From: Kushneria pakistanensis
GTDB taxonomy: Bacteria > Pseudomonadota > Gammaproteobacteria > Pseudomonadales > Halomonadaceae
DNA: 64,000 bases
NCBI RefSeq assembly: GCF_014652795.1
Contig: NZ_BMZM01000003.1
Location: forward strand, 248,001 to 312,000
Direction of reading: 5' to 3'
Shown here: positions 28,878 to 37,510 of the stretch, piece by piece
How the letters are laid out: every line of letters starts with the position of its first letter
Numbering within the stretch: the stretch's first letter is position 1
Made by a program: the position numbers and the translations under genes
The notes under the pieces: model-generated
Databases searched by the model: none
What the model was told of the DNA's origin: nothing
Seen by the model: only the letters and a program-made list of their open reading frames with translations

Positions 28878-29858
28878 ATGACAAAAGGGATCGGGATGAT
28901 GAAGATGGGCAGCAGCTGGAAGCTGGGACTGGGCGCGCTGGCGCTGGTCGGGCTGGCGGGTTGCTCCGGCGGCGATGATGACACTGCCGGCAATGACACC
29001 ACCCAGACCGGTGGCAATGATCAGGCAAGCCTGACCATTGGCTCGACCAACTTCCCCGAGCAGCTGATTCTGGCCAACATCTACGCGGATGTGCTTGAAG
29101 GGGATGGGGTCAATGTGAGTACGCGCCTCAATCTGGGCTCGCGCGAGGTGGTCTTCCCGGCGCTGACCAATGGCGAAATCGATCTGCTGCCGGACTATAC
29201 CGGCGCGCTGATGACCTATCTCGATCAGGATGAGGCGCATGCCGACGCCCGCAACGAGGAAGATGTCATGGCGGCCCTGCGTGACGTCCTGCCTGACGGG
29301 CTCGAGGCGCTGGACGCCTCGCCGGCAGAAGATCGCGACGCGCTCGTGGTCACGCGTGAGACGGCCGAGAAATACAACCTTGAAACCTTTTCCGATCTGG
29401 CGCCGGTCTCCGGTGAGCTGACCATCGGCGCGCCACCGGAAACGCGCACCCGTGATGTGGGTCTCCCCGGGCTCAAGCGGGTCTATGGCATCGAGTTTGC
29501 CAATTTCCGCTCCCTCGATGCCGGCGGGCCGCTGACCCGTGGCGCGCTGGCCAATGGCGATATCGACGTGGCGCGCATGTTCTCCTCCCAGGGAGCGATC
29601 GCTGAAAACAACTGGGTCGCACTACGTGATGACAAGAATCTGGAGCCGGCTCAGAACATCGTGCCGATCGCCCGCAGTGAGGCGCTGACCGATGAGATGC
29701 GTGACAGCCTCAATCGCGTATCAGCCGCGCTGACCACGGAAGATCTACAGGCCATGAACCACCGCGTCGAGATCGACAAGGAAGACCCGGCGCAGGTCGC
29801 CAGTGAGTGGGTGGATGAACACATGCAGGAAATCCAGCAGGGCGTAGACGCGCACTAG
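28878..29858 (+). CDS. Osmoprotectant ABC transporter, substrate-binding lipoprotein
   Basis: 326 residues. A lipoprotein signal peptide ends in the lipobox LAGC (acylated Cys29), then an acidic, Asn/Thr-rich linker and a type-II periplasmic-binding fold starting at LTIGSTNFPEQLILANIYADVLE. This start, the GEIDLLPDYTGAL segment and the LNRVSAALTTEDLQAMN C-terminus are typical of the OpuAC/OsmF/YehZ family that binds quaternary ammonium compounds. AAGGGA (28863-28868) supports ATG 28878. Being an anchored lipoprotein in a Gram-negative is mildly unusual. The acidic surface fits a halophile. The operon ends at the terminator at 29885. Confidence 0.88.
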   Translation: MTKGIGMMKMGSSWKLGLGALALVGLAGCSGGDDDTAGNDTTQTGGNDQASLTIGSTNFPEQLILANIYADVLEGDGVNVSTRLNLGSREVVFPALTNGEIDLLPDYTGALMTYLDQDEAHADARNEEDVMAALRDVLPDGLEALDASPAEDRDALVVTRETAEKYNLETFSDLAPVSGELTIGAPPETRTRDVGLPGLKRVYGIEFANFRSLDAGGPLTRGALANGDIDVARMFSSQGAIAENNWVALRDDKNLEPAQNIVPIARSEALTDEMRDSLNRVSAALTTEDLQAMNHRVEIDKEDPAQVASEWVDEHMQEIQQGVDAH

Positions 29859-29884
29859 GATATCTCCAGCCTGATGTCTGCCAG

Positions 29885-29908
29885 CGCCGCCTTCGGGGCG
29901 GCGTTTTT
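29885..29908 (+). terminator. Rho-independent terminator after the osmoprotectant operon
   Basis: 7-bp CGCCGCC/GGCGGCG stem (29885-29891 with 29897-29903) with a TTCGG loop and a T5 tail. Confidence 0.88.
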
Positions 29909-30150
29909 GTGTCCGCCGGCCGCAGTTTTATCAGAGTCTGCACCGTCATCGCCCGAAAAAACGCCAGGTTGCACCACTCATAAGGAAAAAAATCCCCGGT
30001 GGGGAGGCGCGGGACAGAAAAAACCTGATCGCAGGGTCTGTCACTCTGAAAGTCGCGTGACGGAGTGCGGCTGCACTGTTGTCACGGTTCTTTTCATGAC
30101 GTGCCTTTCCATGACGGGCATCCACGACGCTCAGGCGTTCAGGAGGTGAC

Positions 30151-31617
30151 ATGCAGCTCAACGACCCGCGCCTTTTCCGTCAACTGGCCTATATCGACGG
30201 ACAATGGACGGCCGGCGCCAGAAACCATGATGAAACCGTACTGGACCCGGCCAACGGTGAAACCCTGGGCTTTTGTGCGCTGCTGGACGCCGAGCAGATC
30301 ACCGGTGCCGTGACCGCGGCCGAAGGCGCCTTTGCCGGCTGGCGAGCGCTGTCGGTGGATGAGCGTGGTCGCCATCTGCACCGCTGGCATCAGCTTCTGC
30401 TCGAGCATCGCGAGGATCTGGCCCATCTCATGACGCTGGAACAGGGCAAGCCGCTGAACGACGCCCGCGGCGAGGTGGATTACGGGGCCAGCTTTATTCA
30501 GTGGTTTGCCGAAGAGGCACGTCGCGCCTATGGCATGACGATCCCGAGCCATATTCCCGATGCCATGCTGGGCACGCTCAAGGAGCCGGTGGGCGTGTCG
30601 GCGATGTTCACGCCCTGGAACTTTCCGCTGGCGATGATCACCCGCAAGGCGGCCGCGGCGCTGGCGGCCGGCTGTCCTGTCATCGTCAAGCCGGCCAACG
30701 AGACGCCGTTCACGGCGCTGGCCCTGGCCGAGCTTGCCGAGCGCGCCGGCATCCCGCCGGGCGTGTTCAACGTGGTGACCGGCGAGCCGGCGACGGTTTC
30801 CGAGGTGCTGTGTAGCGATGATCGGGTGCGCTCGGTCTCCTTTACCGGCTCCACTCGGGTGGGCAGGCTGCTGATGCGCCAGAGTGCCGGTAGCGTCAAA
30901 CGCATGTCGCTGGAGCTGGGCGGCAATGCGCCCTTTATCGTCTGTGAGGATGTGGGTGTCGAGGATGCCGCCCGCGATGCGGTGGCGGCGAAGTTTCAGA
31001 CCGCCGGGCAGGACTGCCTGGCCGCCAATCGCATCTTCGTGCATCGGCGCATTTACGATCGCTTTCTGGAACGCTTTGCCGCGCACATGAAGGCACTCCG
31101 GGTTGGCAGCGGCATGATGGAGGTCGATATCGGCCCGCTGATCCACCGTCGCGCTGTCGAGACGGCGCAGGCCATCGTCGATGATGCCCTCGACAAGGGC
31201 GCACGGCTGGTGGCCGGCAATCAGTCGATGGCACCGGGCGCCAACTTCTTTGTGCCCACGCTTCTGGCCGACATCACCCCGCAGATGCGCGTCTTTCGCG
31301 AGGAGACCTTCTCGCCGGTGGCGGGCGTATGCGCCTTTGATGACGACGAGGCGGTCGTGGCGGCGGCCAATGACACCGAGTACGGGCTGGCGGCCTATAT
31401 CTACAGCAACGACGTCAAGCGCCTCTGGAAAATGATGCGCGGGCTCGAATACGGCATGGTCAGCATCAATACGCTGAAGATGACCGGCGCACCGATTCCC
31501 TTTGGCGGGGTCAAGCAGTCGGGGCTCGGTCGCGAGGGCGGCGCCCAGGGGCTGGAGGAGTATCTGGATACCAAGTACTTCTGTCTGGGCAACATGCCGG
31601 GCCCGTCAGGGAGCTGA
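30151..31617 (+). CDS. NAD(P)-dependent aldehyde dehydrogenase, succinate-semialdehyde dehydrogenase family
   Basis: 488-residue cytoplasmic ALDH. The catalytic pair is Glu255 (LELGGNAPF) and Cys289 (FQTAGQDC). The oxyanion/substrate motif TPWNFPLAMITRKAAAAL starts at 154 and the cofactor site is FTGSTRVG (231-238). The pattern follows GabD-type enzymes, which also include DoeC, the aspartate-semialdehyde dehydrogenase of ectoine breakdown in Halomonas. Because eutB and eutC follow, a role in (hydroxy)ectoine catabolism is a reasonable inference, but GABA-type semialdehydes remain possible. A consensus AGGAGGTGA (30141-30149) precedes the ATG. Confidence 0.9.
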   Translation: MQLNDPRLFRQLAYIDGQWTAGARNHDETVLDPANGETLGFCALLDAEQITGAVTAAEGAFAGWRALSVDERGRHLHRWHQLLLEHREDLAHLMTLEQGKPLNDARGEVDYGASFIQWFAEEARRAYGMTIPSHIPDAMLGTLKEPVGVSAMFTPWNFPLAMITRKAAAALAAGCPVIVKPANETPFTALALAELAERAGIPPGVFNVVTGEPATVSEVLCSDDRVRSVSFTGSTRVGRLLMRQSAGSVKRMSLELGGNAPFIVCEDVGVEDAARDAVAAKFQTAGQDCLAANRIFVHRRIYDRFLERFAAHMKALRVGSGMMEVDIGPLIHRRAVETAQAIVDDALDKGARLVAGNQSMAPGANFFVPTLLADITPQMRVFREETFSPVAGVCAFDDDEAVVAAANDTEYGLAAYIYSNDVKRLWKMMRGLEYGMVSINTLKMTGAPIPFGGVKQSGLGREGGAQGLEEYLDTKYFCLGNMPGPSGS

Positions 31618-31760
31618 GGCCGCCTCCATGGCGATCAGCCGAAACGATGTCGCAGCGCTTACAGGCGCGCCTTGAAGCGCGTCATGCCATGCGCCAGGGT
31701 GAACGTTTCCAGAGTGAGACACCGCCGTGGCGCATTCGCCTTCTACCGACCGAGAGCCTC

Positions 31761-32741
31761 ATGATCTGCGACCCTGTCACCCTGCACGACATCTATCTCG
31801 CCCGCGCCCGGATTGCGGGACAGGCGGCGCGAACGCCGCTGATCCAGTCCGTGGCGCTCTCACGCCGCTTTGATGCCGAGGTCCATCTCAAGCTCGAAAC
31901 CCTGCAGCCCAGCGGCGCCTTCAAGCTGCGAGGCGCGCTCAACGCCATTGCCGCGCTGGATGAGGCGACGCTTGAACGCGGCGTGACCACGGCCTCGACC
32001 GGCAACCACGGCCGGGCGGTCGCCTGGGCGGCGTCCCGGCTGGGGGCGCGGGCGATCATCTGCGTATCGAAGCTGGTGCCGCCCAACAAGGTCGCTGCCA
32101 TCAAGGCGCTGGGCGCCGAGGTGCGAACAGTCGGGCGCAGCCAGGATGATGCCTTCGTGGAAGCGCATCGGCTGGTTAGTGAGGAGGGTATGACGCTGAT
32201 CGAACCCTTCGATGATCCGTTGATCGTGGCCGGGCAGGGCACCATAGGCCTTGAGCTGATGGAAGACGTCCCCGAGCTGGATCGAGTCCTGATCGGCCTG
32301 TCCGGTGGCGGACTGCTGGGCGGCATCGGCCGCGCCGTACGCTCGATCAACCCGCGGGTGCATATCACCGGCGTGAGCATGATGAAAGGCGCGGCAATGA
32401 TCGAGAGCCTGGCCGCCGGCCACCCGGTCGCCGTCGAGGAGGTCGAAACGCTGGCGGACTCGCTCGGCGGCGGCATCGGCCTTGAAAACCGCTGCACCTT
32501 GGCACTGGTGCGCGAGGTGATGACCGATCATTGCCAGGTCAGCGAGCGCGCCATCGCCTCCGCCATGGTGCACTTTCTGGAAGTCGAAAAGATGCTGGTG
32601 GAAGGGGCGGCGGTCGTTGGCCTTGCCGCCCTCGAGGAGCACGCCATCGACATTCGCGGTGAGCGCGTGGCGCTCATTGTCTCGGGCAACGGTGTGGACA
32701 TGGCCACCTGGCAGCGGGCCAAAAACATGGCTGATGCTTGA
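31761..32741 (+). CDS. eutB: PLP-dependent dehydratase, EutB-like (hydroxyectoine utilisation)
   Basis: About 326-residue fold-type II PLP enzyme of the threonine/serine dehydratase family. The Schiff-base lysine is Lys55 in PSGAFKLRGA, and a Gly-rich phosphate-binding loop (SGGGLLGG) lies near residue 175. The pattern fits EutB, proposed to act in hydroxyectoine breakdown in Sinorhizobium, and adjacent eutC supports this over a housekeeping threonine dehydratase; there is no ACT domain. The frame is open to 31647, but I use the Met at 31761, which starts the CDPVTLHDIYLARARI segment where the family begins. Its 3' end is 29 bases from eutC. Confidence 0.82.
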   Translation: MICDPVTLHDIYLARARIAGQAARTPLIQSVALSRRFDAEVHLKLETLQPSGAFKLRGALNAIAALDEATLERGVTTASTGNHGRAVAWAASRLGARAIICVSKLVPPNKVAAIKALGAEVRTVGRSQDDAFVEAHRLVSEEGMTLIEPFDDPLIVAGQGTIGLELMEDVPELDRVLIGLSGGGLLGGIGRAVRSINPRVHITGVSMMKGAAMIESLAAGHPVAVEEVETLADSLGGGIGLENRCTLALVREVMTDHCQVSERAIASAMVHFLEVEKMLVEGAAVVGLAALEEHAIDIRGERVALIVSGNGVDMATWQRAKNMADA

Positions 32742-32770
32742 ACCACCATTTGAGGACACGGAGAGCGGGC

Positions 32771-33727
32771 ATGGAGCTTTACAACCGCACGCAGATTCAG
32801 AACGTCGTCACGCTGGACCAGGCAGCGCTTGAAGCCGTGGAAGCCGGCTTTCGCGCGCTCGGCCAGGGGCAGGTAGTGCAGCCGCCGATTCTTTCCATGG
32901 CGATCGAGGAGTCCAACGGCGAGGTCGACGTCAAGACGGCTCACATTCGCGGCAATGATCGCTTCGCCATCAAGGTCAGCCCCGGCTTTTTTGATAATCC
33001 CTCCATCGGCCTGCCCAGTCTCAACGGGTTGATGATTGTCTTCTCGGCGAAAACCGGACTGGTCGAGGCGGTGCTTTTTGACGAGGGCTATCTCACTGAT
33101 ATTCGCACCGCGCTGGCGGGCGCCATCGCGGCGAAGCATCTGTCACGAGAGGAGAGCCGTCGCGCGGCCGTGATCGGTGCCGGCGTGCAGGCCGAACTGC
33201 AGATTGCCGCCCTGAAACTGGTACGCGACATCGACACCGTTGATGTGTGGGCGCGCGATACCGACCGCGCCAGCGCGTATGCCGAGCGCATGCGAGCGAG
33301 ATTTCCTGACCTCACCGTCAACGTGCAGAGCGATATCAAAAGTGCCTGTCGCCAGGCGGATGTGATTGTCACCACCACCCCGTCGAAATCGCCGCTGCTT
33401 GATGACTCACATCTGCCCATGGGCGTGCATGTCACCGCGATGGGCTCGGACAGTCCGGAAAAGCGCGAGCTGGAGGCGTCGGTCATGACGCGTGCCGACG
33501 TATTCGTGGCCGATACCCGCGCCCAGAGCGAGACCAACGGCGAGCTCAAGGCCTGGGCCGGCAGCACGCCACCCTTTGAGGTGCGGGAGCTGGGGCAGGT
33601 GATTGCCTCTAGTCAGTCGCCACGCAACAGAGCCGATCAGATCACGGTGTGCGATCTGACCGGTACAGGCGTGCAGGATACGGCGATTGCCGGGTTTGCG
33701 CTGTCGCATCTGACCCCGGCGCCTTGA
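32771..33727 (+). CDS. eutC: Ornithine cyclodeaminase / mu-crystallin family protein, EutC-like
   Basis: 318 residues. The N-terminal dimer/substrate domain includes GEVDVKTAHIRG and FAIKVSPGFFDNP. The NAD Rossmann region has RRAAVIGAGVQAELQIAAL, and later motifs are VTTTPSKSP, HVTAMGSD and ITVCDLTGTGVQDTAIA. These blocks match the ectoine-utilisation EutC subgroup of the cyclodeaminase family. The start at 32771 has GGAGAG (32760-32765) five bases upstream. It probably forms an operon with the aldehyde dehydrogenase and eutB. The exact reaction in (hydroxy)ectoine breakdown is not established from sequence. It converges with the membrane protein gene on the other strand. Confidence 0.85.
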   Translation: MELYNRTQIQNVVTLDQAALEAVEAGFRALGQGQVVQPPILSMAIEESNGEVDVKTAHIRGNDRFAIKVSPGFFDNPSIGLPSLNGLMIVFSAKTGLVEAVLFDEGYLTDIRTALAGAIAAKHLSREESRRAAVIGAGVQAELQIAALKLVRDIDTVDVWARDTDRASAYAERMRARFPDLTVNVQSDIKSACRQADVIVTTTPSKSPLLDDSHLPMGVHVTAMGSDSPEKRELEASVMTRADVFVADTRAQSETNGELKAWAGSTPPFEVRELGQVIASSQSPRNRADQITVCDLTGTGVQDTAIAGFALSHLTPAP

Positions 33728-33784
33728 GCCCAAAAGCCGCCCCGTGCCGGCCGGATGTGGCGACAGGGCGGATGACCGACCGGA

Positions 33785-34360
33785 TCAGCCAGTGATGCGC
33801 GGCTCACCGGGTTGATAGCGTGGCATCGGCAGGGCTGCGCGCATGTCCGCGGGCGTTTCAAAATCGTTGGCAATGCCGCGCATCTGCGCGATCGGTTTTG
33901 GAAAGCCCGAGCGGTCGCTGTAGTCAGGCGTGACGCCGCCCATGTAGTCATGGCGGCGATGCAGCTTGCCGGCGCACCAGCCTTCCAGTGCCGTGCACGC
34001 CCCCACGGCCAGCATGGCGCGATCAATGTTGCCGTGATGCGCGTGCGGCTCGCGACGCACCCAGGCCAGCGCCGCCAGATCCAGCGCGTCGCCGGCCACT
34101 CGGAGCTTGAGGGCCGGCGCCGGGTTGTCGCTCAGGGCACCCAGCCCGGTCACGATCTGGCGCACGCCACAGGCGCGCACCCAGTTTTCATGACCTTCGA
34201 TGCCCAGCGAGCGCGTAATACGTCCCGGCATGAAAAGCTCCGCCAGCCCCAGACCCACGCCGGCCCAGCCGATAACGCGGGCCAGGCGATCATTGGCATC
34301 CATCGAGCGCGGGCCGCCATGGTTGCCCGGATTGGCGGACAGATGATGCGATGTCGTCAT
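33785..34360 (-). CDS. Small membrane protein of unknown function, linked to an alcohol dehydrogenase
   Basis: 191 residues. After a polar N-terminus are two to four weakly hydrophobic segments (VIGWAGVGLGLAELF, ACGVRQIVTGLGAL, ALDLAALAWV, AMLAVGACTALEG), then a soluble C-terminal tail with YMGGVTPDYSDRSGFP. I do not recognise a named family with certainty; similar proteins occur beside zinc alcohol dehydrogenases. The start is well supported by AGAGGAG eight bases upstream. It lies 68 bases downstream of the alcohol dehydrogenase on the same strand, so the two are probably co-transcribed. Confidence 0.65.
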   Translation of the reverse strand: MTTSHHLSANPGNHGGPRSMDANDRLARVIGWAGVGLGLAELFMPGRITRSLGIEGHENWVRACGVRQIVTGLGALSDNPAPALKLRVAGDALDLAALAWVRREPHAHHGNIDRAMLAVGACTALEGWCAGKLHRRHDYMGGVTPDYSDRSGFPKPIAQMRGIANDFETPADMRAALPMPRYQPGEPRITG

Positions 34361-34428
34361 GCAAGCGTCTCCTCTGTCTTTTGACAGGTATGCCTTTTAA
34401 AAGGGGCCTTTTGAAGGAGAACCAGGGA

Positions 34429-35598
34429 TTAGGGCTTGAGCACCACCTTGATGCAGCCGTCCTGTTTTTCCCGGAAGGTTTTATACATGTCCGGCCCCTG
34501 GTCGAGTCCCATCGAGTGGGTAATGACAAACGACGGATCGATCTGGCCATCATCGATACGCGCCAGCAGGTCATCGGCCCAGCGCTTGACGTGGGTCTGA
34601 CCGGTGCGCACCGTCAGGCCCTTGTTCATCAGCGCCCCCACTGGAATCTTGTCGACCAGCCCGCCGTAGACGCCCGGAATCGAGATCACGCCGGCCGGAC
34701 GGCAGACATAGATCATCTCGCGCAGTACATGGGCGCGATCACTTTCCAGCATCACGGCCTGCTTGACCCGGTCATAGACGCTGTCCAGCGAGCGGGTGGC
34801 ATGGGCTTCAAGGCCTACCGCATCGATGCACTTCTCGGGGCCCTTGCCGCGGGTCAGCTCATTGAGCCGCTCCAGCACGCTTTCATCATCAAAGTTGATC
34901 GTGGTGGCACCGCCGGCGCGGGCCATGGCCAGCCGCTCGGGGACGTTGTCGATCATGATGATCTGCTCGGCGCCCAGCATGATGGCGCTGCGCACGCAGA
35001 ACTGACCCACCGGGCCGGCACCCCAGATGGCCACGGTATCGGTGGGCTGGATGTCGCACTGCACCACGGCCTGCCAGCCGGTGGGGAAGATGTCTCCGAG
35101 AAACAGTACCTGCTCATCGGTGAGCGTATCCGGCACCTTGATATGGGTGTGATCGGCAAAGGGCACACGCACGTATTCGGCCTGGCCGCCGGCGTAGCCG
35201 CCGGTAAGGTGTGAGTACCCAAACAGCCCGGAACCGGCGTGACCGAAGGCCGTGTCCGCGAGTGCGCGGTTGCGGTTGGAGCGTTCGCAGACCGAGAAGT
35301 TGCCGCGACGACACTGCTCGCATTCCCCGCAGGTGATGGTAAAGGGCACCACGATCCGGTCGCCGACCTTGAGATTGCGCGTCTCGCTGCCGACTTCCAT
35401 CACCTCGCCCATGAACTCGTGACCCAGCACGTCGCCGGATTCCATGGCCGGAATGAAGTGATCATACAGGTGCATGTCGGAGCCGCAGATGGCGCAGCTG
35501 CTGACATTGACGATGGCGTCGCGTGCATCCTCGATGGTGGGGTCGGGTACCGTGTCGTAACGAACATCATTCTTGCCGTGCCAGCAGAGTGCTTTCAT
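34429..35598 (-). CDS. Zinc-dependent alcohol dehydrogenase, formaldehyde dehydrogenase-like subgroup
   Basis: 389-residue MDR-family enzyme. Catalytic-zinc ligands Cys38 (CAICGSD) and His60-Glu61 (GHE), and structural-zinc cysteines 90, 93, 96 and 104 (CGECEQC...C), are all present. The NAD site is [17 protein letters not shown]. The pattern is that of the glutathione-independent formaldehyde dehydrogenase / threonine dehydrogenase-like group ([34 protein letters not shown]). Substrate unknown; detoxification of aldehydes or alcohols is likely. GGAGG is well spaced before the ATG. A 7-bp inverted repeat (35638-35654) lies 40 bases upstream. Confidence 0.88.
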   Translation of the reverse strand: MKALCWHGKNDVRYDTVPDPTIEDARDAIVNVSSCAICGSDMHLYDHFIPAMESGDVLGHEFMGEVMEVGSETRNLKVGDRIVVPFTITCGECEQCRRGNFSVCERSNRNRALADTAFGHAGSGLFGYSHLTGGYAGGQAEYVRVPFADHTHIKVPDTLTDEQVLFLGDIFPTGWQAVVQCDIQPTDTVAIWGAGPVGQFCVRSAIMLGAEQIIMIDNVPERLAMARAGGATTINFDDESVLERLNELTRGKGPEKCIDAVGLEAHATRSLDSVYDRVKQAVMLESDRAHVLREMIYVCRPAGVISIPGVYGGLVDKIPVGALMNKGLTVRTGQTHVKRWADDLLARIDDGQIDPSFVITHSMGLDQGPDMYKTFREKQDGCIKVVLKP

Positions 35599-35637
35599 GT
35601 CGTGACCTCCGGGTCAGGACGGATGCTGAGGGACAGA

Positions 35638-35654
35638 CACTGCATCGTGCAGTG
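35638..35654. promoter_or_regulatory. 7-bp inverted repeat upstream of the alcohol dehydrogenase gene
   Basis: CACTGCA-TCG-TGCAGTG, 40 bases before the start codon. It could be an operator; no regulator gene is adjacent, so this is only a candidate. Confidence 0.3.
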
Positions 35655-35780
35655 CCCAGGAAAAGAGGCGTCCCTTTAACCTGGTTCAGCGAGAGGTGTT
35701 TCGACAAGGTGGGCAGGCAGCAGGCTCACTAACCCCTGATAAGAAAGTGACAATGGGGACGTGTCAGAACGCGCAGGCGC

Positions 35781-35805
35781 TGCGAAGGCCCGGCAGGCCT
35801 TCGCA
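35781..35805 (-). terminator. 10-bp perfect hairpin after zwf
   Basis: TGCGAAGGCC-CGGCA-GGCCTTCGCA, 16 bases past the zwf stop. It lacks a T tract on the minus strand, so its strength as a terminator is uncertain. Confidence 0.5.
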
Positions 35806-35820
35806 GGACACTCGATGAGA

Positions 35821-37398
35821 TTATCGGCGCAGGCTGCCCGGCGTTGGTGCGACACCGGGACCTGTGACCTCGCCGATCTTGTGCCATTCGCGGCCATCAC
35901 GACCAAGAAGATCATGGGCACTCTGCGGGCCCTCGGAGCCGGCGTCGTAGCCTTCCACGCTGTCATCCTCGGCCCAGGCATCGAGGAAGGGCTGAACGGC
36001 GCGCCAGCTGTTTTCGATCGTGTCCACGCGCTGGAACAGCATCTGATCGCCGGTCAGGCAGTCATAGATCAGGGTTTCGTAGCCGGTCGCGGCCGGCAGG
36101 TCGAAGAAGTCCTTGTAGGCAAAGCCCATCTTGACGGTATCCATCTCAAGCTCCGGCCCCGGGCGCTTGGCCTGAAAGTCGAACCACATGCCCTCATTGG
36201 GCTGAATCTGGATGATCAGCCAGTTGGAGGCCGTGCGCTCAACGTCGGTGCCGCGAAACTGGGCATAGGGGGCCGGTTTGAAGCAGATGGCGATTTCGGT
36301 ATCGCGGGCACTCAGCCGCTTGCCGGTGCGCAGATAAAACGGCACGTTCACCCAGCGCCAGTTGTCGACCATCATCTTCATGGCGACGTAGGTCTCGGTA
36401 TTGCTGTCTTCTGCCACATTGGGCTCATCCCGATAGCCGGGAACATCGTCATTGTTGAGTTGGCCGGCACGGTACTGGCCGCGCACCGAGTTCTTTCTTA
36501 CCTCATCGCGCGGCCAGGGGCGCAGGGCACCCAGCACCTTGGCCTTTTCGCTGCGCAGGGCATCGGCGCCAAAGGCGGCCGGCGGCTCGATGGCAATCAT
36601 CGCCAGCAGCTGAAAGAGGTGATTGGGGACCATGTCGCGCATGGCGCCGCTTTTTTCATAAAAGCTGCCGCGCTGTTCAACACCCACGGTCTCGGCAGCC
36701 GTGATCTGGATGTGATCGATGTAGTGATTGTTCCAGAAGGGCTCAAACAACACGTTGGCAAAGCGGGCGACCAGAATGTTCTGCACGGTCTCCTTGCCCA
36801 GGAAGTGGTCGATCCGATAAATCTGCTCTTCCTTCATGACCTCTAAAAGCTGGGCGTTAAGCGCCTTTGCCGACTCGAGATCATGGCCGAAGGGTTTTTC
36901 CACCACCAGGCGGCGGTAGCGGTTGTCACCTTCCTGCATCAGATCGGCCTTGCCAAGGCCTTCAGCGATGTCGCCGAAAAAGCGCGGAGCGGTGGCGCAG
37001 TAGAACAGCGCGTTGTCGCTGTCGGCCTGTTCGATATGGCCTTTGATCTGTTCAAAGACGTTTGATTCGGTGAAATCGCCCTGCAGATAATGGATGCGCC
37101 GGGCGAAATCCTGCCAGTGTTCCTCATCCAGTTCCTGACCGCCGCCCTCGGCATGCTTGTCCGCTGCCTTGTCGGCGATGAAGTCCTTGAGATGTTTGCG
37201 AAAGCTTTCGTCATCGTGTTCGGCAATATCGACCCCGACAATGGTCATGCCCTGATCCAGCAGGCCGTCGCGGTCCAGATTGTAAAGCGATGGCACCAGC
37301 AGGCGTTTTACCAGATCGCCGCTGGCGCCAAAGATGAACATGGTGGTGTCGTCGGCTGGCGGGGCAGCCTTTTGCTGCTGACTGTCGGTCTGGGTCAT
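35821..37398 (-). CDS. zwf: Glucose-6-phosphate 1-dehydrogenase
   Basis: 525-residue enzyme oxidising glucose-6-phosphate to 6-phosphogluconolactone with NAD(P)+, the entry to the Entner-Doudoroff and pentose-phosphate routes. The dinucleotide motif GASGDLVKR is at residues 24-32, EKPFG at 167-171, and the active-site signature RIDHFLGKE at 195-203, which holds the catalytic His. It is slightly longer than E. coli Zwf. No pgl, edd or eda gene is adjacent here, unlike in many pseudomonads. The start is not decided by a strong ribosome binding site. Confidence 0.95.
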   Translation of the reverse strand: MTQTDSQQQKAAPPADDTTMFIFGASGDLVKRLLVPSLYNLDRDGLLDQGMTIVGVDIAEHDDESFRKHLKDFIADKAADKHAEGGGQELDEEHWQDFARRIHYLQGDFTESNVFEQIKGHIEQADSDNALFYCATAPRFFGDIAEGLGKADLMQEGDNRYRRLVVEKPFGHDLESAKALNAQLLEVMKEEQIYRIDHFLGKETVQNILVARFANVLFEPFWNNHYIDHIQITAAETVGVEQRGSFYEKSGAMRDMVPNHLFQLLAMIAIEPPAAFGADALRSEKAKVLGALRPWPRDEVRKNSVRGQYRAGQLNNDDVPGYRDEPNVAEDSNTETYVAMKMMVDNWRWVNVPFYLRTGKRLSARDTEIAICFKPAPYAQFRGTDVERTASNWLIIQIQPNEGMWFDFQAKRPGPELEMDTVKMGFAYKDFFDLPAATGYETLIYDCLTGDQMLFQRVDTIENSWRAVQPFLDAWAEDDSVEGYDAGSEGPQSAHDLLGRDGREWHKIGEVTGPGVAPTPGSLRR

Positions 37399-37510
37399 GG
37401 GCTTGCCTCATGCATCGCTTGCGTATGGACGGGGGGCAGCGGGTCGCTCCCTTTTCATAAAGCGTAATGCAAATATGACGTTATGCCTCATGGGGCATCT
37501 CAAGCCTGCG

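Noticed and set aside
27831-29240. 469-codon antisense frame over the osmoprotectant permease genes
   Set aside because: Shadow of the coupled permease genes; His/Arg/Gln-rich with no domain.
29874-30149. 91-codon frame before the aldehyde dehydrogenase
   Set aside because: It starts in the osmoprotectant operon terminator and has no convincing start signal; more likely untranslated leader.
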